Notes: generated from the letters alone by a model not told the origin. DNA of 64,000 bases from Paenimyroides viscosum (GCF_003858535.1 NZ_RQTJ01000007.1:62001-126000), one strand, 5' to 3'; shown: positions 34,280 through 43,943, numbered from the stretch's first letter. A program made the numbers and translations.

Positions 34280-35365
34280 GTGAATTTAGAGCAAATACAT
34301 ATCCTTAATTTTAAAAACATTCCCGAAAAAACACTGCATTTCACCAAGAAAATCAACTGTTTTGTAGGAAAAAACGGTCAGGGAAAAACCAACCTGCTCG
34401 ATGCTATTTATTATCTGGCATTCGGCAAAAGTTATTTTAATCCGGTGGCTTTGCAAAATATTAAACACAACGAAGATTTTTTTGTGATTGAAGGTGTTTT
34501 TAACAAAGCCGACAAGCGCGAACAAATTGTGTGCAGTTTAAAGAAAGGACAAAAAAAGGTTTTAAAACGCAACGGAAAAATATACGATAAGTTTGCCGAT
34601 CATGTGGGTTTGATTCCGTTGGTAATGATTTCACCAAGCGATCAGGATTTGATTTCGGAAGGAAGTGAAACCCGAAGAAAGTTTATTGATCTGGTAATTT
34701 CACAGCAAAATAGTCAGTATTTACAGCATCTTATTCAATACCAAAAAGTATTGTTGCAACGCAACGCTTTACTGAAATATTTTGCTTTAAATCGAGTTTT
34801 CGATACCGACACTTTAACAATTTACAACGAACAACTGCATAATTTAGGAACTGAAATTCATAAGAAACGCAGCGAATTTATCGAAGAATTTAATCCGATC
34901 TTTCAAAAATACCACCAACAGATTACCGGCAACAGCGAATCGGTAGAAATAAAGTACGAAAGTCAGCTGCATGAAAAACTTTTGTTGGATCTTTTTACTG
35001 ATTTTTTACAGAAAGACCGCGTGCTGCAATATACATCGGTAGGAATTCATAAAGACGATTTATTGTTTGAAATTAACGGACATTCCATTAAAAAATACGG
35101 ATCGCAAGGTCAGCAAAAATCTTTATTGATCGCTTTAAAACTGGCGCAGTTCGATTTTATAAAGAAACAAAGCGGCGTGCTGCCTATTTTATTGTTCGAT
35201 GATATTTTTGATAAGTTAGATGCCGATAGGGTGCAGCAGATAATCGAAATGGTAAACAACGCTACTTTTGGTCAATTGTTTATAACCGATACGCACGAAG
35301 ACCGCACAGAGCTTATTGTAAAGCAAACCAATTTAGATTACGAAATTTTTAAAATATCTAACTAA
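34280..35365 (+). CDS. recF: DNA replication and repair protein RecF
   Basis: SMC-like ATPase of 361 residues. Walker A is GKNGQGKT (30-37), the signature region is [20 protein letters not shown] and Walker [14 protein letters not shown]. RecF binds ssDNA/dsDNA junctions and loads RecA at gaps. The frame could begin at TTG 34247, but family N-termini begin directly with the LxxIxxxNFKN strand, so GTG 34280 is chosen. It diverges from the TPR gene, with murB following 40 bases downstream. Confidence 0.93.
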   Translation: MNLEQIHILNFKNIPEKTLHFTKKINCFVGKNGQGKTNLLDAIYYLAFGKSYFNPVALQNIKHNEDFFVIEGVFNKADKREQIVCSLKKGQKKVLKRNGKIYDKFADHVGLIPLVMISPSDQDLISEGSETRRKFIDLVISQQNSQYLQHLIQYQKVLLQRNALLKYFALNRVFDTDTLTIYNEQLHNLGTEIHKKRSEFIEEFNPIFQKYHQQITGNSESVEIKYESQLHEKLLLDLFTDFLQKDRVLQYTSVGIHKDDLLFEINGHSIKKYGSQGQQKSLLIALKLAQFDFIKKQSGVLPILLFDDIFDKLDADRVQQIIEMVNNATFGQLFITDTHEDRTELIVKQTNLDYEIFKISN

Positions 35366-35405
35366 ACAAAAAGGGTTTTTCGTTTATTTGTACAAATTTT
35401 CAGCT

Positions 35406-36416
35406 ATGCAGTTCAATCAGTCATTAAAAAATTACAATACGTTTGGGATCAGTGTAAATGCCACCGCTTTTGTTGATATTACTTCGGTAGATCAGCTAAA
35501 ACAGGTTATTCAGCAAAAAAATAACAAATTACCTTTGTTTATTTTAAGTGGCGGAAGCAATATGTTGCTTACAAAAGATGTTGATGCATTGGTTTTACAT
35601 TTAAATACCAAAGGAATTGAAGTTGTAAACGAAGAAGATGATTTTGTTTGGATACAAGCACAAGCAGGCGAAATTTGGCACGACTTTGTTTTGAACACGG
35701 TTAATAGAAATTTAGGCGGGTTGGAAAATTTATCGCTTATTCCCGGGAAAGTAGGGTCCTCTCCTATTCAAAACATCGGTGCTTATGGCGTAGAAATTAA
35801 AGACACTTTTCACAGTCTAACTGCTTTAAATTTAGAAAACTTGCAAATGGAAACGTTTTCAAATACCGAATGCGAATTCGGTTACCGCGAAAGTGTTTTT
35901 AAAAACAAACTAAAAAACAAATACATTATCACATCGGTTACTTTTAAACTGAAAAAAGTACCACATACTTTGCATACATCTTACGGAGCCATTCAACAGG
36001 AATTGGATGCTATGAATGTATCAAACCCAACAATTAAAGATGTGAGCAATGCGGTAATCGCAATCCGTCAATCAAAATTACCCGATCCAAAAGAAATTGG
36101 TAACAGCGGCAGTTTCTTTAAAAACCCGGTAATCGATAAAAACTTTTATCAATCTTTATTAGAAAAAAATCCAGATATTCCGCATTATCCTGTGAACAAT
36201 TCTCAAGTAAAAGTTCCGGCGGGCTGGTTAATTGAACAAGCTGGTTTAAAAGGTTATCGCAAAGGCGATGCCGGTGTACACACAAAACAAGCATTGGTAT
36301 TGGTTAATTATGGCAACGCAACCGGCGAAGAACTAATTAATCTGGCTAAATACGTGCAAGCAACTGTTTTGCAGAAATTCGGAATTGAAATTAACCCCGA
36401 AGTAAACATTATTTAA
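35406..36416 (+). CDS. murB: UDP-N-acetylmuramate dehydrogenase
   Basis: Flavoprotein of 336 residues that reduces UDP-GlcNAc-enolpyruvate to UDP-MurNAc in peptidoglycan synthesis. The FAD-binding segments are LPLFILSGGSNMLL and LSLIPGKVGSSPIQNIGAYGVEI. The C-terminal GNSGSFFKNPVI supplies the catalytic Ser and DAGVHTKQALVLVN ends the domain. The length and FGYRESVFK indicate a type I (long) MurB. The frame opens at TTG 35388, but ATG 35406 (MQFNQSLKNYNTFGI) is the likely start. Confidence 0.95.
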   Translation: MQFNQSLKNYNTFGISVNATAFVDITSVDQLKQVIQQKNNKLPLFILSGGSNMLLTKDVDALVLHLNTKGIEVVNEEDDFVWIQAQAGEIWHDFVLNTVNRNLGGLENLSLIPGKVGSSPIQNIGAYGVEIKDTFHSLTALNLENLQMETFSNTECEFGYRESVFKNKLKNKYIITSVTFKLKKVPHTLHTSYGAIQQELDAMNVSNPTIKDVSNAVIAIRQSKLPDPKEIGNSGSFFKNPVIDKNFYQSLLEKNPDIPHYPVNNSQVKVPAGWLIEQAGLKGYRKGDAGVHTKQALVLVNYGNATGEELINLAKYVQATVLQKFGIEINPEVNII

Positions 36417-36450
36417 AAAAATTATATGAAAATTTAGTATATTTTTAGAT

Positions 36451-36532
36451 TCCGTCAGTTCGAGCTTGTTGAAAAATAATTCTTTAAACTTCTCGATACA
36501 CTTCACTTCGTTACGTTACTCGAAGCGACGAC
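36451..36532. repeat. Dispersed nested-hairpin repeat, GTCAGTTCGAG family, copy 1
   Basis: Outer arms GTCAGTTCGAG (from 36454) and CTCGAAGCGAC enclose a degenerate CTTCTCGATAC segment. The same layout occurs at 40301-40378. It occupies the gap after murB. Confidence 0.75.
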
Positions 36533-36604
36533 TTATGTATAGATAATTGTTTAATCTATATTAATTCAGATTATCAAAATAAACAATTTATTTAATTTTT
36601 AAAG

Positions 36605-36635
36605 TTGTAGTTCGTTAACATTTAAAGTATTTTTG
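36605..36635 (+). promoter_or_regulatory. Consensus promoter of the GT2-sigma operon
   Basis: TTG at 36605-36607, a 20-base spacer and TATTTTTG at 36628-36635, an ideal flavobacterial promoter, 19 bases before the ATG. Confidence 0.7.
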
Positions 36636-36654
36636 CAGTTATTTAAAACACCCT

Positions 36655-37749
36655 ATGGCATTAACACTACTTTATATTTTAGCAGGCTTATTTATTGTTT
36701 TACTGATATATTATTTAGGCATTTTTGCAGGATCAATATTCAGCAAACCGCACGAAACCAACGCCAAGCGCATCCCCGTTTCGGTTATTGTATACGCTAA
36801 AAACAACAGTGATGAATTGCGAAGTTTATTACCTGTTCTACTGAATCAGAATTACCATCAGTTTGAATTGGTTCTGGTTAATAATGCCTCGACCGATGAT
36901 ACCCTACATTTAATTAAAGAATATGCGTTAATGTACCCAAACATTAGAATTGTCGATGTAGTAAACAATGAAACTTTCTGGGGCAACAAAAAATACGCGG
37001 TAACCTTGGCAATTAAAGCCAGCAAATATGAATATTTGGTTTGTATTGATGCCGATAAAAAAATACATTCAAACAATTGGTTGGTTCAGTTAACATCGCA
37101 TTTTACATTAAACAAAACCATTATTTTAGGATCGTTTTTTTACAGCAAACAAAAAGGTTTCTTCAACAAATATCAACGATTTTTTCATACCATGCAGCAA
37201 ATTCAGTCAGTTGCCTGGACAAAAATCAGTCAGCCTTACAGTTTAAATCTACAGCAAATCGCCTTTAAAAAAGAAGATTTTTACAACGTAAATGGTTTTA
37301 TCAATCATATGCAGAAGCCTTTGTTTATGGACGAATATTTTGTGAACGATGCTTCAACATCAAAAAACACAACTATTTGTGAACATGCTGATGCCATGAT
37401 TGAAACCAAAGCTTTAAATAAAACAGATTTCAAGATATTCAAAAATCAACAAATTCAATTATTATCAAACCTTAAAGGATCGGCAGCGTTTAAAATCAAA
37501 CTTTTTAATTTATTTCAGTTTTTGTTTTTTGTAACAGCAATAGCATCTTTTATAACTCTTGAATATTGGTATGTAACACTTGCAATTGTGTTTTTACGTT
37601 ACCTTATTATCTGGATATTATTTGCCAAGGCAGCCAAAAAATTCCGTTATAACGATCTTGCTTTATACTTTCCTGTGTTCGATTTGTTTTATATCTTTAT
37701 GCAAATTCAACTATTTCTAGGAAATCTTTTCAAAAAACGAACAACGTAA
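36655..37749 (+). CDS. GT2-family membrane glycosyltransferase
   Basis: Protein of 364 residues. One N-terminal helix, a GT-A domain (PVSVIVYAKNNSDELRSLLP, NYHQFELVLVNNASTDDT, EYLVCIDADKKIHSNNW with the metal-binding DAD), and two or three C-terminal helices. The later ED/QxxRW motif of processive synthases is not obvious. It probably transfers a sugar to a lipid or polysaccharide at the inner membrane. Only one base separates its stop from the ECF sigma factor gene, so the two are coupled. Confidence 0.87.
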   Translation: MALTLLYILAGLFIVLLIYYLGIFAGSIFSKPHETNAKRIPVSVIVYAKNNSDELRSLLPVLLNQNYHQFELVLVNNASTDDTLHLIKEYALMYPNIRIVDVVNNETFWGNKKYAVTLAIKASKYEYLVCIDADKKIHSNNWLVQLTSHFTLNKTIILGSFFYSKQKGFFNKYQRFFHTMQQIQSVAWTKISQPYSLNLQQIAFKKEDFYNVNGFINHMQKPLFMDEYFVNDASTSKNTTICEHADAMIETKALNKTDFKIFKNQQIQLLSNLKGSAAFKIKLFNLFQFLFFVTAIASFITLEYWYVTLAIVFLRYLIIWILFAKAAKKFRYNDLALYFPVFDLFYIFMQIQLFLGNLFKKRTT

Positions 37750-37750
37750 C

Positions 37751-38320
37751 GTGGCACAAACACCTGCAAATGAAATTGCAATATTAATAGAAAATGCAAA
37801 AACTGGAAGTCAGACTGCTTACACTGCCCTGTTAGATATTTATTGGACAGAAGTGTATCATTTTATATTGAAAAGAACAGAAAATGAAACCGATGCCGAA
37901 GATATTACCATTGAAACTTTTGCCAAAGCGTTTGATAAACTTTCGCAATATAAAACCGAATTTGCGTTTAACACGTGGCTGATTGCTATTGCAAAAAATG
38001 TTCATATTGATTTAATAAGAAGACGAAAAACCAATGATATTGTCAATTTAAACGAAAACGAGGAATATCTTTTTGATACGCTTGCAGATGAAGATACGTT
38101 GGAAGATCAGCTGATTTACGAACAAAATTTGGCAACATTAAAACTTTGCATTAAACAGTTAAAACCACATTATCAGCAGATTATTCAGTTGCGCTACTTT
38201 CAGGAACGAACCTATAACGAAATTGCCGAAATAATCAACGAGCCTTTAAACAATGTGAAAATTAAGATTTTACGTGCTAAAAAGCTACTTACGGAATTAA
38301 TTAAAAAGCAAAATCAATAA
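37751..38320 (+). CDS. ECF-type RNA polymerase sigma factor
   Basis: Protein of 189 residues starting at GTG 37751. Region 2 runs from AYTALLDIYWTEVYHFILKRTENETDAEDITIETF to FNTWLIAIAKNVHIDLIRRRK, and region 4 is YQQIIQLRYFQERTYNEIAEIINEPLNNVKIKILRAKKLL. This is a group 4 (ECF) sigma factor. No anti-sigma (FecR- or zinc-ribbon-type) gene follows, and the gene is tied to the glycosyltransferase instead. How its activity is controlled cannot be told. Confidence 0.9.
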   Translation: MAQTPANEIAILIENAKTGSQTAYTALLDIYWTEVYHFILKRTENETDAEDITIETFAKAFDKLSQYKTEFAFNTWLIAIAKNVHIDLIRRRKTNDIVNLNENEEYLFDTLADEDTLEDQLIYEQNLATLKLCIKQLKPHYQQIIQLRYFQERTYNEIAEIINEPLNNVKIKILRAKKLLTELIKKQNQ

Positions 38321-38395
38321 ATAATTTATTGAAAAGGCTATTAAAAACCTACTTAAAAAAAGCAAATATTGTTAGACTACTCTATTTAAAATGTT

Positions 38396-38403
38396 TAAAT
38401 TTG
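38396..38403 (+). promoter_or_regulatory. Promoter -7 box (TAAATTTG)
   Basis: Exact TANNTTTG match 46 bases before the small hypothetical gene. A TTG at 38369-38371 is 24 bases away, slightly long. Confidence 0.4.
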
Positions 38404-38449
38404 AAACCTATTGGGCGTTATATTATTTCATTAGTACTATAAATAATTC

Positions 38450-38857
38450 ATGACTACACAAAAAATGGTTTATGAAAAACAGATAAACGACCCAGATTTT
38501 GGAGATTTAACTTACCACATCTCTAACAAAGACCGAATTTTGTGGTCTTTTACAGCAACACTCTTTGATAGCCCTATAATAGTATATATACAAGGCGGTG
38601 CAAAAAAATTAAATCCTGAACTAAAAAAGATATTTTTGGATGTTCTTGCAAACGAAGAATCTTTAAAAAAAGAAATCACTAAAGCGTTACAAATTTTTAA
38701 AATTGATGACAATACATCATTTAATGATCAATTAAAGATTACTGAAATATCAATATGGTCAAAAAACTACGACATTACCTTACTTGATACCGTTGAAAAA
38801 AAATCTTACATCATTAATTTAGAAGATTTAAAAATACAAGACATTTACATAGAATAA
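38450..38857 (+). CDS. Hypothetical small protein, DUF6985-like
   Basis: Protein of 135 residues without signal peptide or membrane helix. The start INDPDFGDLTYHI, a beta-strand pair and a helical middle (LKKIFLDVLANEESLKKEITKALQIF) resemble small DUF6985/DUF2262-type proteins found near polymorphic-toxin immunity genes. The match is by eye and weak. It stands alone with its own promoter box and a bidirectional terminator shared with hisS. Confidence 0.6.
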   Translation: MTTQKMVYEKQINDPDFGDLTYHISNKDRILWSFTATLFDSPIIVYIQGGAKKLNPELKKIFLDVLANEESLKKEITKALQIFKIDDNTSFNDQLKITEISIWSKNYDITLLDTVEKKSYIINLEDLKIQDIYIE

Positions 38858-38861
38858 AAAA

Positions 38862-38890
38862 AGTCGCTAATTAAAATTAGCGACTCTTTT
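38862..38890. terminator. Bidirectional terminator between convergent genes
   Basis: Perfect 11-bp stem (38862-38872 with 38875-38885) around AA, with A-rich 5' and T-rich 3' flanks. It serves the small + strand gene and hisS on the minus strand. Confidence 0.88.
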
Positions 38891-38894
38891 TGCT

Positions 38895-40265
38895 TTATAG
38901 GAATTTACTCATTAATTCTTGTAAGGTAACATTTTGCTGTTCGCCTGAATGAAGATTTTTCAAACCAAAAATATTTTGTTGCATTTCGGTTTCCCCAACA
39001 ATCACCGCATATTTAATTCCTTTTTTATCGGCATACTTGAATTGTTTATCCATTTTCACCTTATCAGGATACAATTCTGCTTTGATGCCGGTTTCGCGTA
39101 ACTTTTGAATTGCTTTTAAAGCATATTTCGCCTCGGTATTTCCATAATTGAAAAACAAAATATCAGAGGCGTTTGAAACCGTTTCTGGGAAAAGATTCAA
39201 TTCTTCAATAACCAGATAAATTCTGTCTAAACCAAACGAAATACCAACGCCGCTCATATTTTTCAAACCAAAAATTCCAGTTAAATCATCGTAACGACCA
39301 CCACCACCTATTGATCCCAACTTAACGGTTTCGGGTGCGGCAACTTCAAAAATAGCTCCGGTGTAATAGTTTAATCCACGCGCCAACGTAACATCTAAAT
39401 TCAGTTGTGCCGATTTTAAGCCTAACTCTTCCACGGTTTCGCAGATAAACGTCAGCTCCTCTATTCCTTTTGTTCCTTCTTCTGATGTTGCCAATAACTC
39501 ACGTAATTGCTGTAATTTATCCGACAATGAACCTGAAAAATTAAATAATACTTGTACTTTATCTATTGCTTCTTCTGAAATTCCTTTAGCCAACATTTCT
39601 GTTTTAACGCCGTCTTCACCAATTTTATCTAATTTGTCTAAAGCAACAGTAAAATCAATCAGTTTATCGCTTGCGCCAATAACTTCGGCAATTCCCGATA
39701 ATATTTTTCTGTTGTTGATTTTAATAGTAACTCCTTCTACTTTTAAATCGCTAAAAACAGCATCGTATAATTGTACTAATTCCACTTCTTGCCACAAAGA
39801 TGTAGATCCAACTACATCGGCATCACATTGGTAAAACTCGCGGAAACGACCTTTTTGCGGACGATCGGCACGCCAAACCGGCTGAATCTGATAACGCTTA
39901 AATGGAAACTCTAACTCGTTTTGATGTTGTACCACGAAACGCGCAAACGGAACAGTTAAATCGTAACGCAACGCTTTTTCGGATATTTGTGGAGTAATTT
40001 TTAAACTGTTTTTAGTTTGCAAAAATTCCTCCTTCGTTTTCGCTAAAAAATCGCCCGAATTTAAAATCTTAAAAATTAAACGATCGCCTTCTTCGCCATA
40101 TTTTCCCATTAAGGTTTCAGAGTTTTCAAACGATGGTGTTTCAATTGGTTGAAAACCGCTGCGTTCAAAATGCTTTTTTATAACAGAAATAATATATTGA
40201 CGCTTGGCTACTTCAAGCGGAGAAAAATCGCGGGTTCCTTTAGGAATACTTGGTTTTTGTGCCAT
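38895..40265 (-). CDS. hisS: Histidyl-tRNA synthetase
   Basis: Class II aminoacyl-tRNA synthetase of 456 residues. Motif 1 lies at the N-terminus after [12 protein letters not shown]. Motif 2 is around [28 protein letters not shown], the histidine-A loop is [15 protein letters not shown], and motif 3 is [15 protein letters not shown]. The C-terminal anticodon-binding domain is normal ([27 protein letters not shown]). It charges tRNA-His in the cytoplasm. It is transcribed alone, with a repeat-rich gap upstream. Confidence 0.96.
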   Translation of the reverse strand: MAQKPSIPKGTRDFSPLEVAKRQYIISVIKKHFERSGFQPIETPSFENSETLMGKYGEEGDRLIFKILNSGDFLAKTKEEFLQTKNSLKITPQISEKALRYDLTVPFARFVVQHQNELEFPFKRYQIQPVWRADRPQKGRFREFYQCDADVVGSTSLWQEVELVQLYDAVFSDLKVEGVTIKINNRKILSGIAEVIGASDKLIDFTVALDKLDKIGEDGVKTEMLAKGISEEAIDKVQVLFNFSGSLSDKLQQLRELLATSEEGTKGIEELTFICETVEELGLKSAQLNLDVTLARGLNYYTGAIFEVAAPETVKLGSIGGGGRYDDLTGIFGLKNMSGVGISFGLDRIYLVIEELNLFPETVSNASDILFFNYGNTEAKYALKAIQKLRETGIKAELYPDKVKMDKQFKYADKKGIKYAVIVGETEMQQNIFGLKNLHSGEQQNVTLQELMSKFL

Positions 40266-40300
40266 TTTAATTTATTGTTTAAGAATCAGCTTTTTAAGAT

Positions 40301-40378
40301 TTCGTCAGTTCGAGCTTGTCGAGAACTTCTCGATACATTTTTTTCCGATTCTCTCCAAAAAAATACTCGAAGTGACGC
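40301..40378. repeat. Dispersed nested-hairpin repeat, GTCAGTTCGAG family, copy 2
   Basis: Outer arms CGTCAGTTCGAG/CTCGAAGTGACG are inverted with one mismatch. Inside, TCGAGAACTTCTCGA is a perfect 7-bp inner hairpin. This copy is better preserved than the one at 36451-36532. Confidence 0.8.
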
Positions 40379-40424
40379 AGTTTAAAAGCAAATTTGTGTG
40401 AAAAATATGTTCTTAAAATTATAT

Positions 40425-40456
40425 ACCTACAAGGTCTAAAAGACTTTGCAAGACAA
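40425..40456. repeat. Short imperfect palindrome
   Basis: ACCTACAAGGTCT and AGACTTTGCAAGAC form an imperfect inverted repeat around AAA, just after the larger repeat and before prmC. Possibly another repeat remnant or a weak prmC terminator. Confidence 0.4.
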
Positions 40457-40526
40457 TTTTTCTTTGCAAAGATAATAGTTTATAGTTTGAAAGTTGTAAA
40501 GTTTTAAAGTCAAAAACTGATTACTG

Positions 40527-41378
40527 TTACCTAATTACCGAACACTTCATCATTCGGTCGTTTTGTATAAAATCTTTTTTTAGTTCGATGGTTTTAAAAT
40601 ATTCCGAAACCATTTCATGCATTTCGTTTCCTAGATATTGATTGATTTCAAAAAACAACAGTCCGTTTTCAGTTAAACTTTTCTGAGCTAATTGTGTGAT
40701 TTTTCGGTAGAAAATCAACGGGTCGTTATCATCTACAAACAACGCCAAATGTGGTTCGTGCTGCAAAACGTTTTCGCTTATTTCTGCTTTTTCTAAATTT
40801 CGCACATAAGGCGGATTGGAAATAATAATATCGTACGAATCTAATTGTTTGGTCGATAAAATATTTTGTTCGATAAAAGTAACCGAAGCGTTTAGGTTTT
40901 CTGCATTTTGCTTGGCGATATTCAAAGCTTCGGTTGAAATATCCATCGCAAAAACTTCTGCCAACGGAAATTCCTTTTTAATTGTTATAGGAATACAGCC
41001 CGTTCCTGTGCCAATATCCAGCACACGCCAGTTTTTTTGCGGCTGTTTTTTCATTTCGTTTAAAACCCAATCTACCAATTCTTCGGTTTCTGGTCGCGGA
41101 ATCAATGTTGCAGGCGAAACCTTAAAATCATATCCAAAAAAATTAGCCTGTTGCGTAATATATTGTATAGGTTCATTATCTTGTAAACGATTGAAAACTT
41201 CGTCTATTTCCTGCTGATTTTCAACTAAAACCGACTCATTTCCATTCAAAACAACATCGGCTTTACTGTAATTCAACACAAATTCCATTGCCATATAAAA
41301 CAAATTTAAACGCTCTGTTTCATCATAAAAAGCAGGAAGTTGGTTTAGAAATCGTTTTTTATAATCGTTTACCGTCAT
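40527..41378 (-). CDS. prmC: Release factor glutamine methyltransferase
   Basis: Protein of 283 residues. The N-terminal helical RF-binding domain is followed by the methyltransferase with RPETE (95-99), SAM-binding DIGTGTGCIP (121-130) and the catalytic NPPY (188-191). PrmC (HemK) N5-methylates the glutamine of the GGQ motif in RF1 and RF2; prfB for RF2 is 8 kb to the right. It diverges from ribD, with 28 bases between the two starts. Confidence 0.94.
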   Translation of the reverse strand: MTVNDYKKRFLNQLPAFYDETERLNLFYMAMEFVLNYSKADVVLNGNESVLVENQQEIDEVFNRLQDNEPIQYITQQANFFGYDFKVSPATLIPRPETEELVDWVLNEMKKQPQKNWRVLDIGTGTGCIPITIKKEFPLAEVFAMDISTEALNIAKQNAENLNASVTFIEQNILSTKQLDSYDIIISNPPYVRNLEKAEISENVLQHEPHLALFVDDNDPLIFYRKITQLAQKSLTENGLLFFEINQYLGNEMHEMVSEYFKTIELKKDFIQNDRMMKCSVIR

Positions 41379-41385
41379 CTTTTTT

Positions 41386-41393
41386 TAATTTTG
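41386..41393 (+). promoter_or_regulatory. Promoter -7 box (TAATTTTG)
   Basis: Exact TANNTTTG match 14 bases before the ribD ATG in the short prmC-ribD intergenic space. Confidence 0.45.
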
Positions 41394-41406
41394 TAAAAAA
41401 TTCGCT

Positions 41407-42450
41407 ATGCACACACACGAACAATTTATGTACCGCGCTTTGTTTATTGCACAGAAAGGTTTGCCCGCTGCCATGCCAAATCCGTCGGTTGGTGCGGTAA
41501 TTTTTCACAAAGATACAATTATTGGCGAAGGTTCAACGAGTGCTTTTGGCGGATCGCATGCCGAAATAAACGCAATAAATTCGGTAAAAAACAAAGAACT
41601 GCTAAAAGAAAGTACTATTTATGTTACACTGGAACCTTGCAGCCACTACGGAAAAACGCCGCCTTGTGCCGATTTAATCGTGAAAATGCAGATTCCGAAT
41701 GTCGTGATTGGCTGTGTGGATTCTTATGCCGAAGTTGCTGGAAAAGGAATTGAGAAACTGAAAAATGCAGGTGTAAATGTGATTGTCGGAATTTTAGAGA
41801 AGGAATGTATCAACAGTAACAAACGATTTTTTACGTTTATCCAGAAAAAAAGACCTTATATTATTTTAAAATGGGCAGAATCGGCAGATGGATTTATTGC
41901 TCCGACAGAAAAAAATGATCAAAAACCCGTTTGGATTTCGAACAACTATTCCCGACAATTGACGCACAAATGGAGAAGTGAAGAAATGGGTATTTTGGTT
42001 GGAACAAAAACCGTTTTAGACGATAATCCTTCCCTAACAACTCGAGATTTTGTTGGAAAAAATCCGGTTAGAATTTATTTGGATGCGAATCATAAAATTG
42101 ACACATCGTTTGCAATTACAAATTCAGAAAGTAAAACCATTTGTTTGTGTGCGGAATTTCCTCTGAATCCAATTGATCAAATCATTTATAAAAAGATTGA
42201 TTTTAATGATTTACCTGCCGAAGTAAATAGAATTTGTGTGGAAGAAAATATTCAATCGATAATTATTGAAGGTGGATCACAAACTTTACAGCAGTTTATG
42301 GATACTGAATTGTGGGATGAAGCACGAGTTTTTAAAAGCGATGCAATTTTAAAAGAAGGTATAAAAGCGGTTGAACTAAAAAATGCTGTTCAGTTTTCCT
42401 CACAAAAAATTCAGAACAACATTTTAACGTATTATAAAAATCAAAAATAA
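41407..42450 (+). CDS. ribD: Bifunctional riboflavin biosynthesis deaminase/reductase
   Basis: Protein of 347 residues with two domains. The N-terminal deaminase has the zinc motif HAE (51-53) with PCSHYGKTPPC (C78, C87). The C-terminal reductase carries RPYIILKWAESADGFIAP and SIIIEGGSQTLQQF. It converts diaminohydroxy-phosphoribosylaminopyrimidine to the ribityl product in two steps of riboflavin synthesis. Its stop overlaps the ATG of the YigZ-family gene by one base (TAATG). Confidence 0.95.
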   Translation: MHTHEQFMYRALFIAQKGLPAAMPNPSVGAVIFHKDTIIGEGSTSAFGGSHAEINAINSVKNKELLKESTIYVTLEPCSHYGKTPPCADLIVKMQIPNVVIGCVDSYAEVAGKGIEKLKNAGVNVIVGILEKECINSNKRFFTFIQKKRPYIILKWAESADGFIAPTEKNDQKPVWISNNYSRQLTHKWRSEEMGILVGTKTVLDDNPSLTTRDFVGKNPVRIYLDANHKIDTSFAITNSESKTICLCAEFPLNPIDQIIYKKIDFNDLPAEVNRICVEENIQSIIIEGGSQTLQQFMDTELWDEARVFKSDAILKEGIKAVELKNAVQFSSQKIQNNILTYYKNQK

Positions 42451-43058
42451 TGACTGATACTTACAAAACAATAGAAAAACCAAGCGATGAAGTGTTGTTT
42501 AAAGAAAAAAACAGCAAGTTTTTCGGCTATGCTTTTCCAGTTCAGTCAGAAAATGAAGTGAAAGAAATTTTAGATCAGATTAAAAAGCAACATTACACAG
42601 GTAGACATTGGTGTTATGCATATCAAATTGGTACAAAAACAAAAATTTATCGCGCTAATGACGACGGCGAACCTAACAACAGTGCGGGAATGCCTATTTA
42701 CGGACAAATACAATCGTTTGATGTGACAAACGTTTTAGTAATTGTAGTTCGATATTTTGGCGGTGTAAAATTAGGCGTTGGCGGTTTGGTTACAGCTTAC
42801 AGAACTACTGCGCAAATGGCTTTGGAAACGGTTGAAATTATAGAAAAAACAATAAACACGCACTATCTTATTCGGTTTGATTATAAAAACATGAATAAAG
42901 TAATGCGCGTTATTAAAGAAAAAAATCTGAATGTTGTAAATCAGGTTTTAGAATTAGATTGTTTGATTGAAATATCATGCAGACTAACTCAAAAAGAAGA
43001 AATCTTTAATACTTTCAATCATATTTTTGAAGTTTCTATTACAGAAAAAGAAGATTAA
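42450..43058 (+). CDS. YigZ/IMPACT-family protein
   Basis: Protein of 202 residues. The N-terminal UPF0029 (Impact) domain contains HWCYAYQIG, YRANDDGEPNNSAGMPIYGQI and VVRYFGGVKLGVGGLVTAYR. The C-terminal DUF1949-like ferredoxin fold follows. The eukaryotic relative IMPACT regulates GCN1/GCN2 in translation control. Bacterial YigZ probably binds ribosomes or nucleic acids, but its role is not established. It is translationally coupled to ribD. Confidence 0.9.
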   Translation: MTDTYKTIEKPSDEVLFKEKNSKFFGYAFPVQSENEVKEILDQIKKQHYTGRHWCYAYQIGTKTKIYRANDDGEPNNSAGMPIYGQIQSFDVTNVLVIVVRYFGGVKLGVGGLVTAYRTTAQMALETVEIIEKTINTHYLIRFDYKNMNKVMRVIKEKNLNVVNQVLELDCLIEISCRLTQKEEIFNTFNHIFEVSITEKED

Positions 43059-43068
43059 TTTTTCCATT

Positions 43069-43160
43069 TACCACAGATGCACGGATTTATTAAGTTATAT
43101 CAACAATAAAAATTTTAATCTAATAAATTGTGTGATTTGTCATCTGTGAATCTGTGGCAA
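43069..43160. repeat. Dispersed inverted-repeat element, CCACAGAT family, copy 2
   Basis: The left arm TACCACAGATGCACGGATT (43069-43087) and right arm TCATCTGTGAATCTGTGGCAA (near 43140-43160) are imperfect inverted copies. Same arms as 7682-7818, with a shorter centre. It separates convergent genes. Confidence 0.72.
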
Positions 43161-43167
43161 TTCAATT

Positions 43168-43872
43168 TTAATCATATTTAAAATTCAATAGTTGTTCTTC
43201 AACCAACATTCTAAATCCGTCGGATTCTAATTTAGTTCCATCGTTAATAAAATCCATCATGTGTAAAGCAAAATAAGGTGCTTTCACTTTTGGAAGCTTA
43301 TAATTTTCATACAGAAAATCAGCAGAATAAACCTTTAAAAATCGTTCCATAACCTGTATTTCACGCTCTACCGAAAGAGCTTTTTTATTCATTTTTGCCT
43401 TTCCGGTAAGTTTGTTCACAAAACCATCTAACTTAATATTTCCTGTAGCAGAATAATTATCTTTATAGGTTATTTGATTATCTTTTTTTACAGCACGCTC
43501 TGCTTTAGTCAGGTTTGGCGCAGTTTCCAAGCCTAATTTACTGTTCATGTTGGTATATTCAATTTCCAATTCATCAAGAACAGTAGAATCGGTCAAAAGA
43601 ACATCTAATTTTTTTCTATCTATTATCTTTTGCGTAACATCAATAGTTTCAACAAGCGTTTCATTTATATAGAACGATAATTTGTCGTTAACGTTTAACG
43701 AAATGGTCTTATAAATATTTTGACCTATTTCTACAACAGCATTATCATTATGTTTTACCGAAATTTTTAAATCGTTCGTAGGTTTATACACACGTGCTTT
43801 TAAAACAATTGGAGTTTGCGCCATTAAAAAACCCGAACAAAACAAAAATAGTATTAAAATAAACTTTTTCAT
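43168..43872 (-). CDS. Hypothetical exported protein
   Basis: Protein of 234 residues with a signal peptide ending FLMAQ. After it comes a beta-strand region reminiscent of carboxypeptidase-like regulatory domains (YKTISLNVNDKLSFYINETLVETIDV). A lysine-rich helical part follows, ending with DGFRMLVEEQLLNF. No catalytic motif is seen. It is monocistronic, convergent with the ribD-yigZ operon. Function unknown; it is likely periplasmic or outer-membrane associated. Confidence 0.75.
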   Translation of the reverse strand: MKKFILILFLFCSGFLMAQTPIVLKARVYKPTNDLKISVKHNDNAVVEIGQNIYKTISLNVNDKLSFYINETLVETIDVTQKIIDRKKLDVLLTDSTVLDELEIEYTNMNSKLGLETAPNLTKAERAVKKDNQITYKDNYSATGNIKLDGFVNKLTGKAKMNKKALSVEREIQVMERFLKVYSADFLYENYKLPKVKAPYFALHMMDFINDGTKLESDGFRMLVEEQLLNFKYD

Positions 43873-43943
43873 AGTAGTAATTTTTTTTAGAATTTACGAT
43901 TTTTTGTTTGTCCTTAAAAACGTTTTTTTTCTTTTAACACTAT

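Noticed and set aside
32799-34280. FMN riboswitch before ribH or its operon
   Set aside because: The leader of the TPR-ribH operon is only about 20 bases and no RFN element features are visible.
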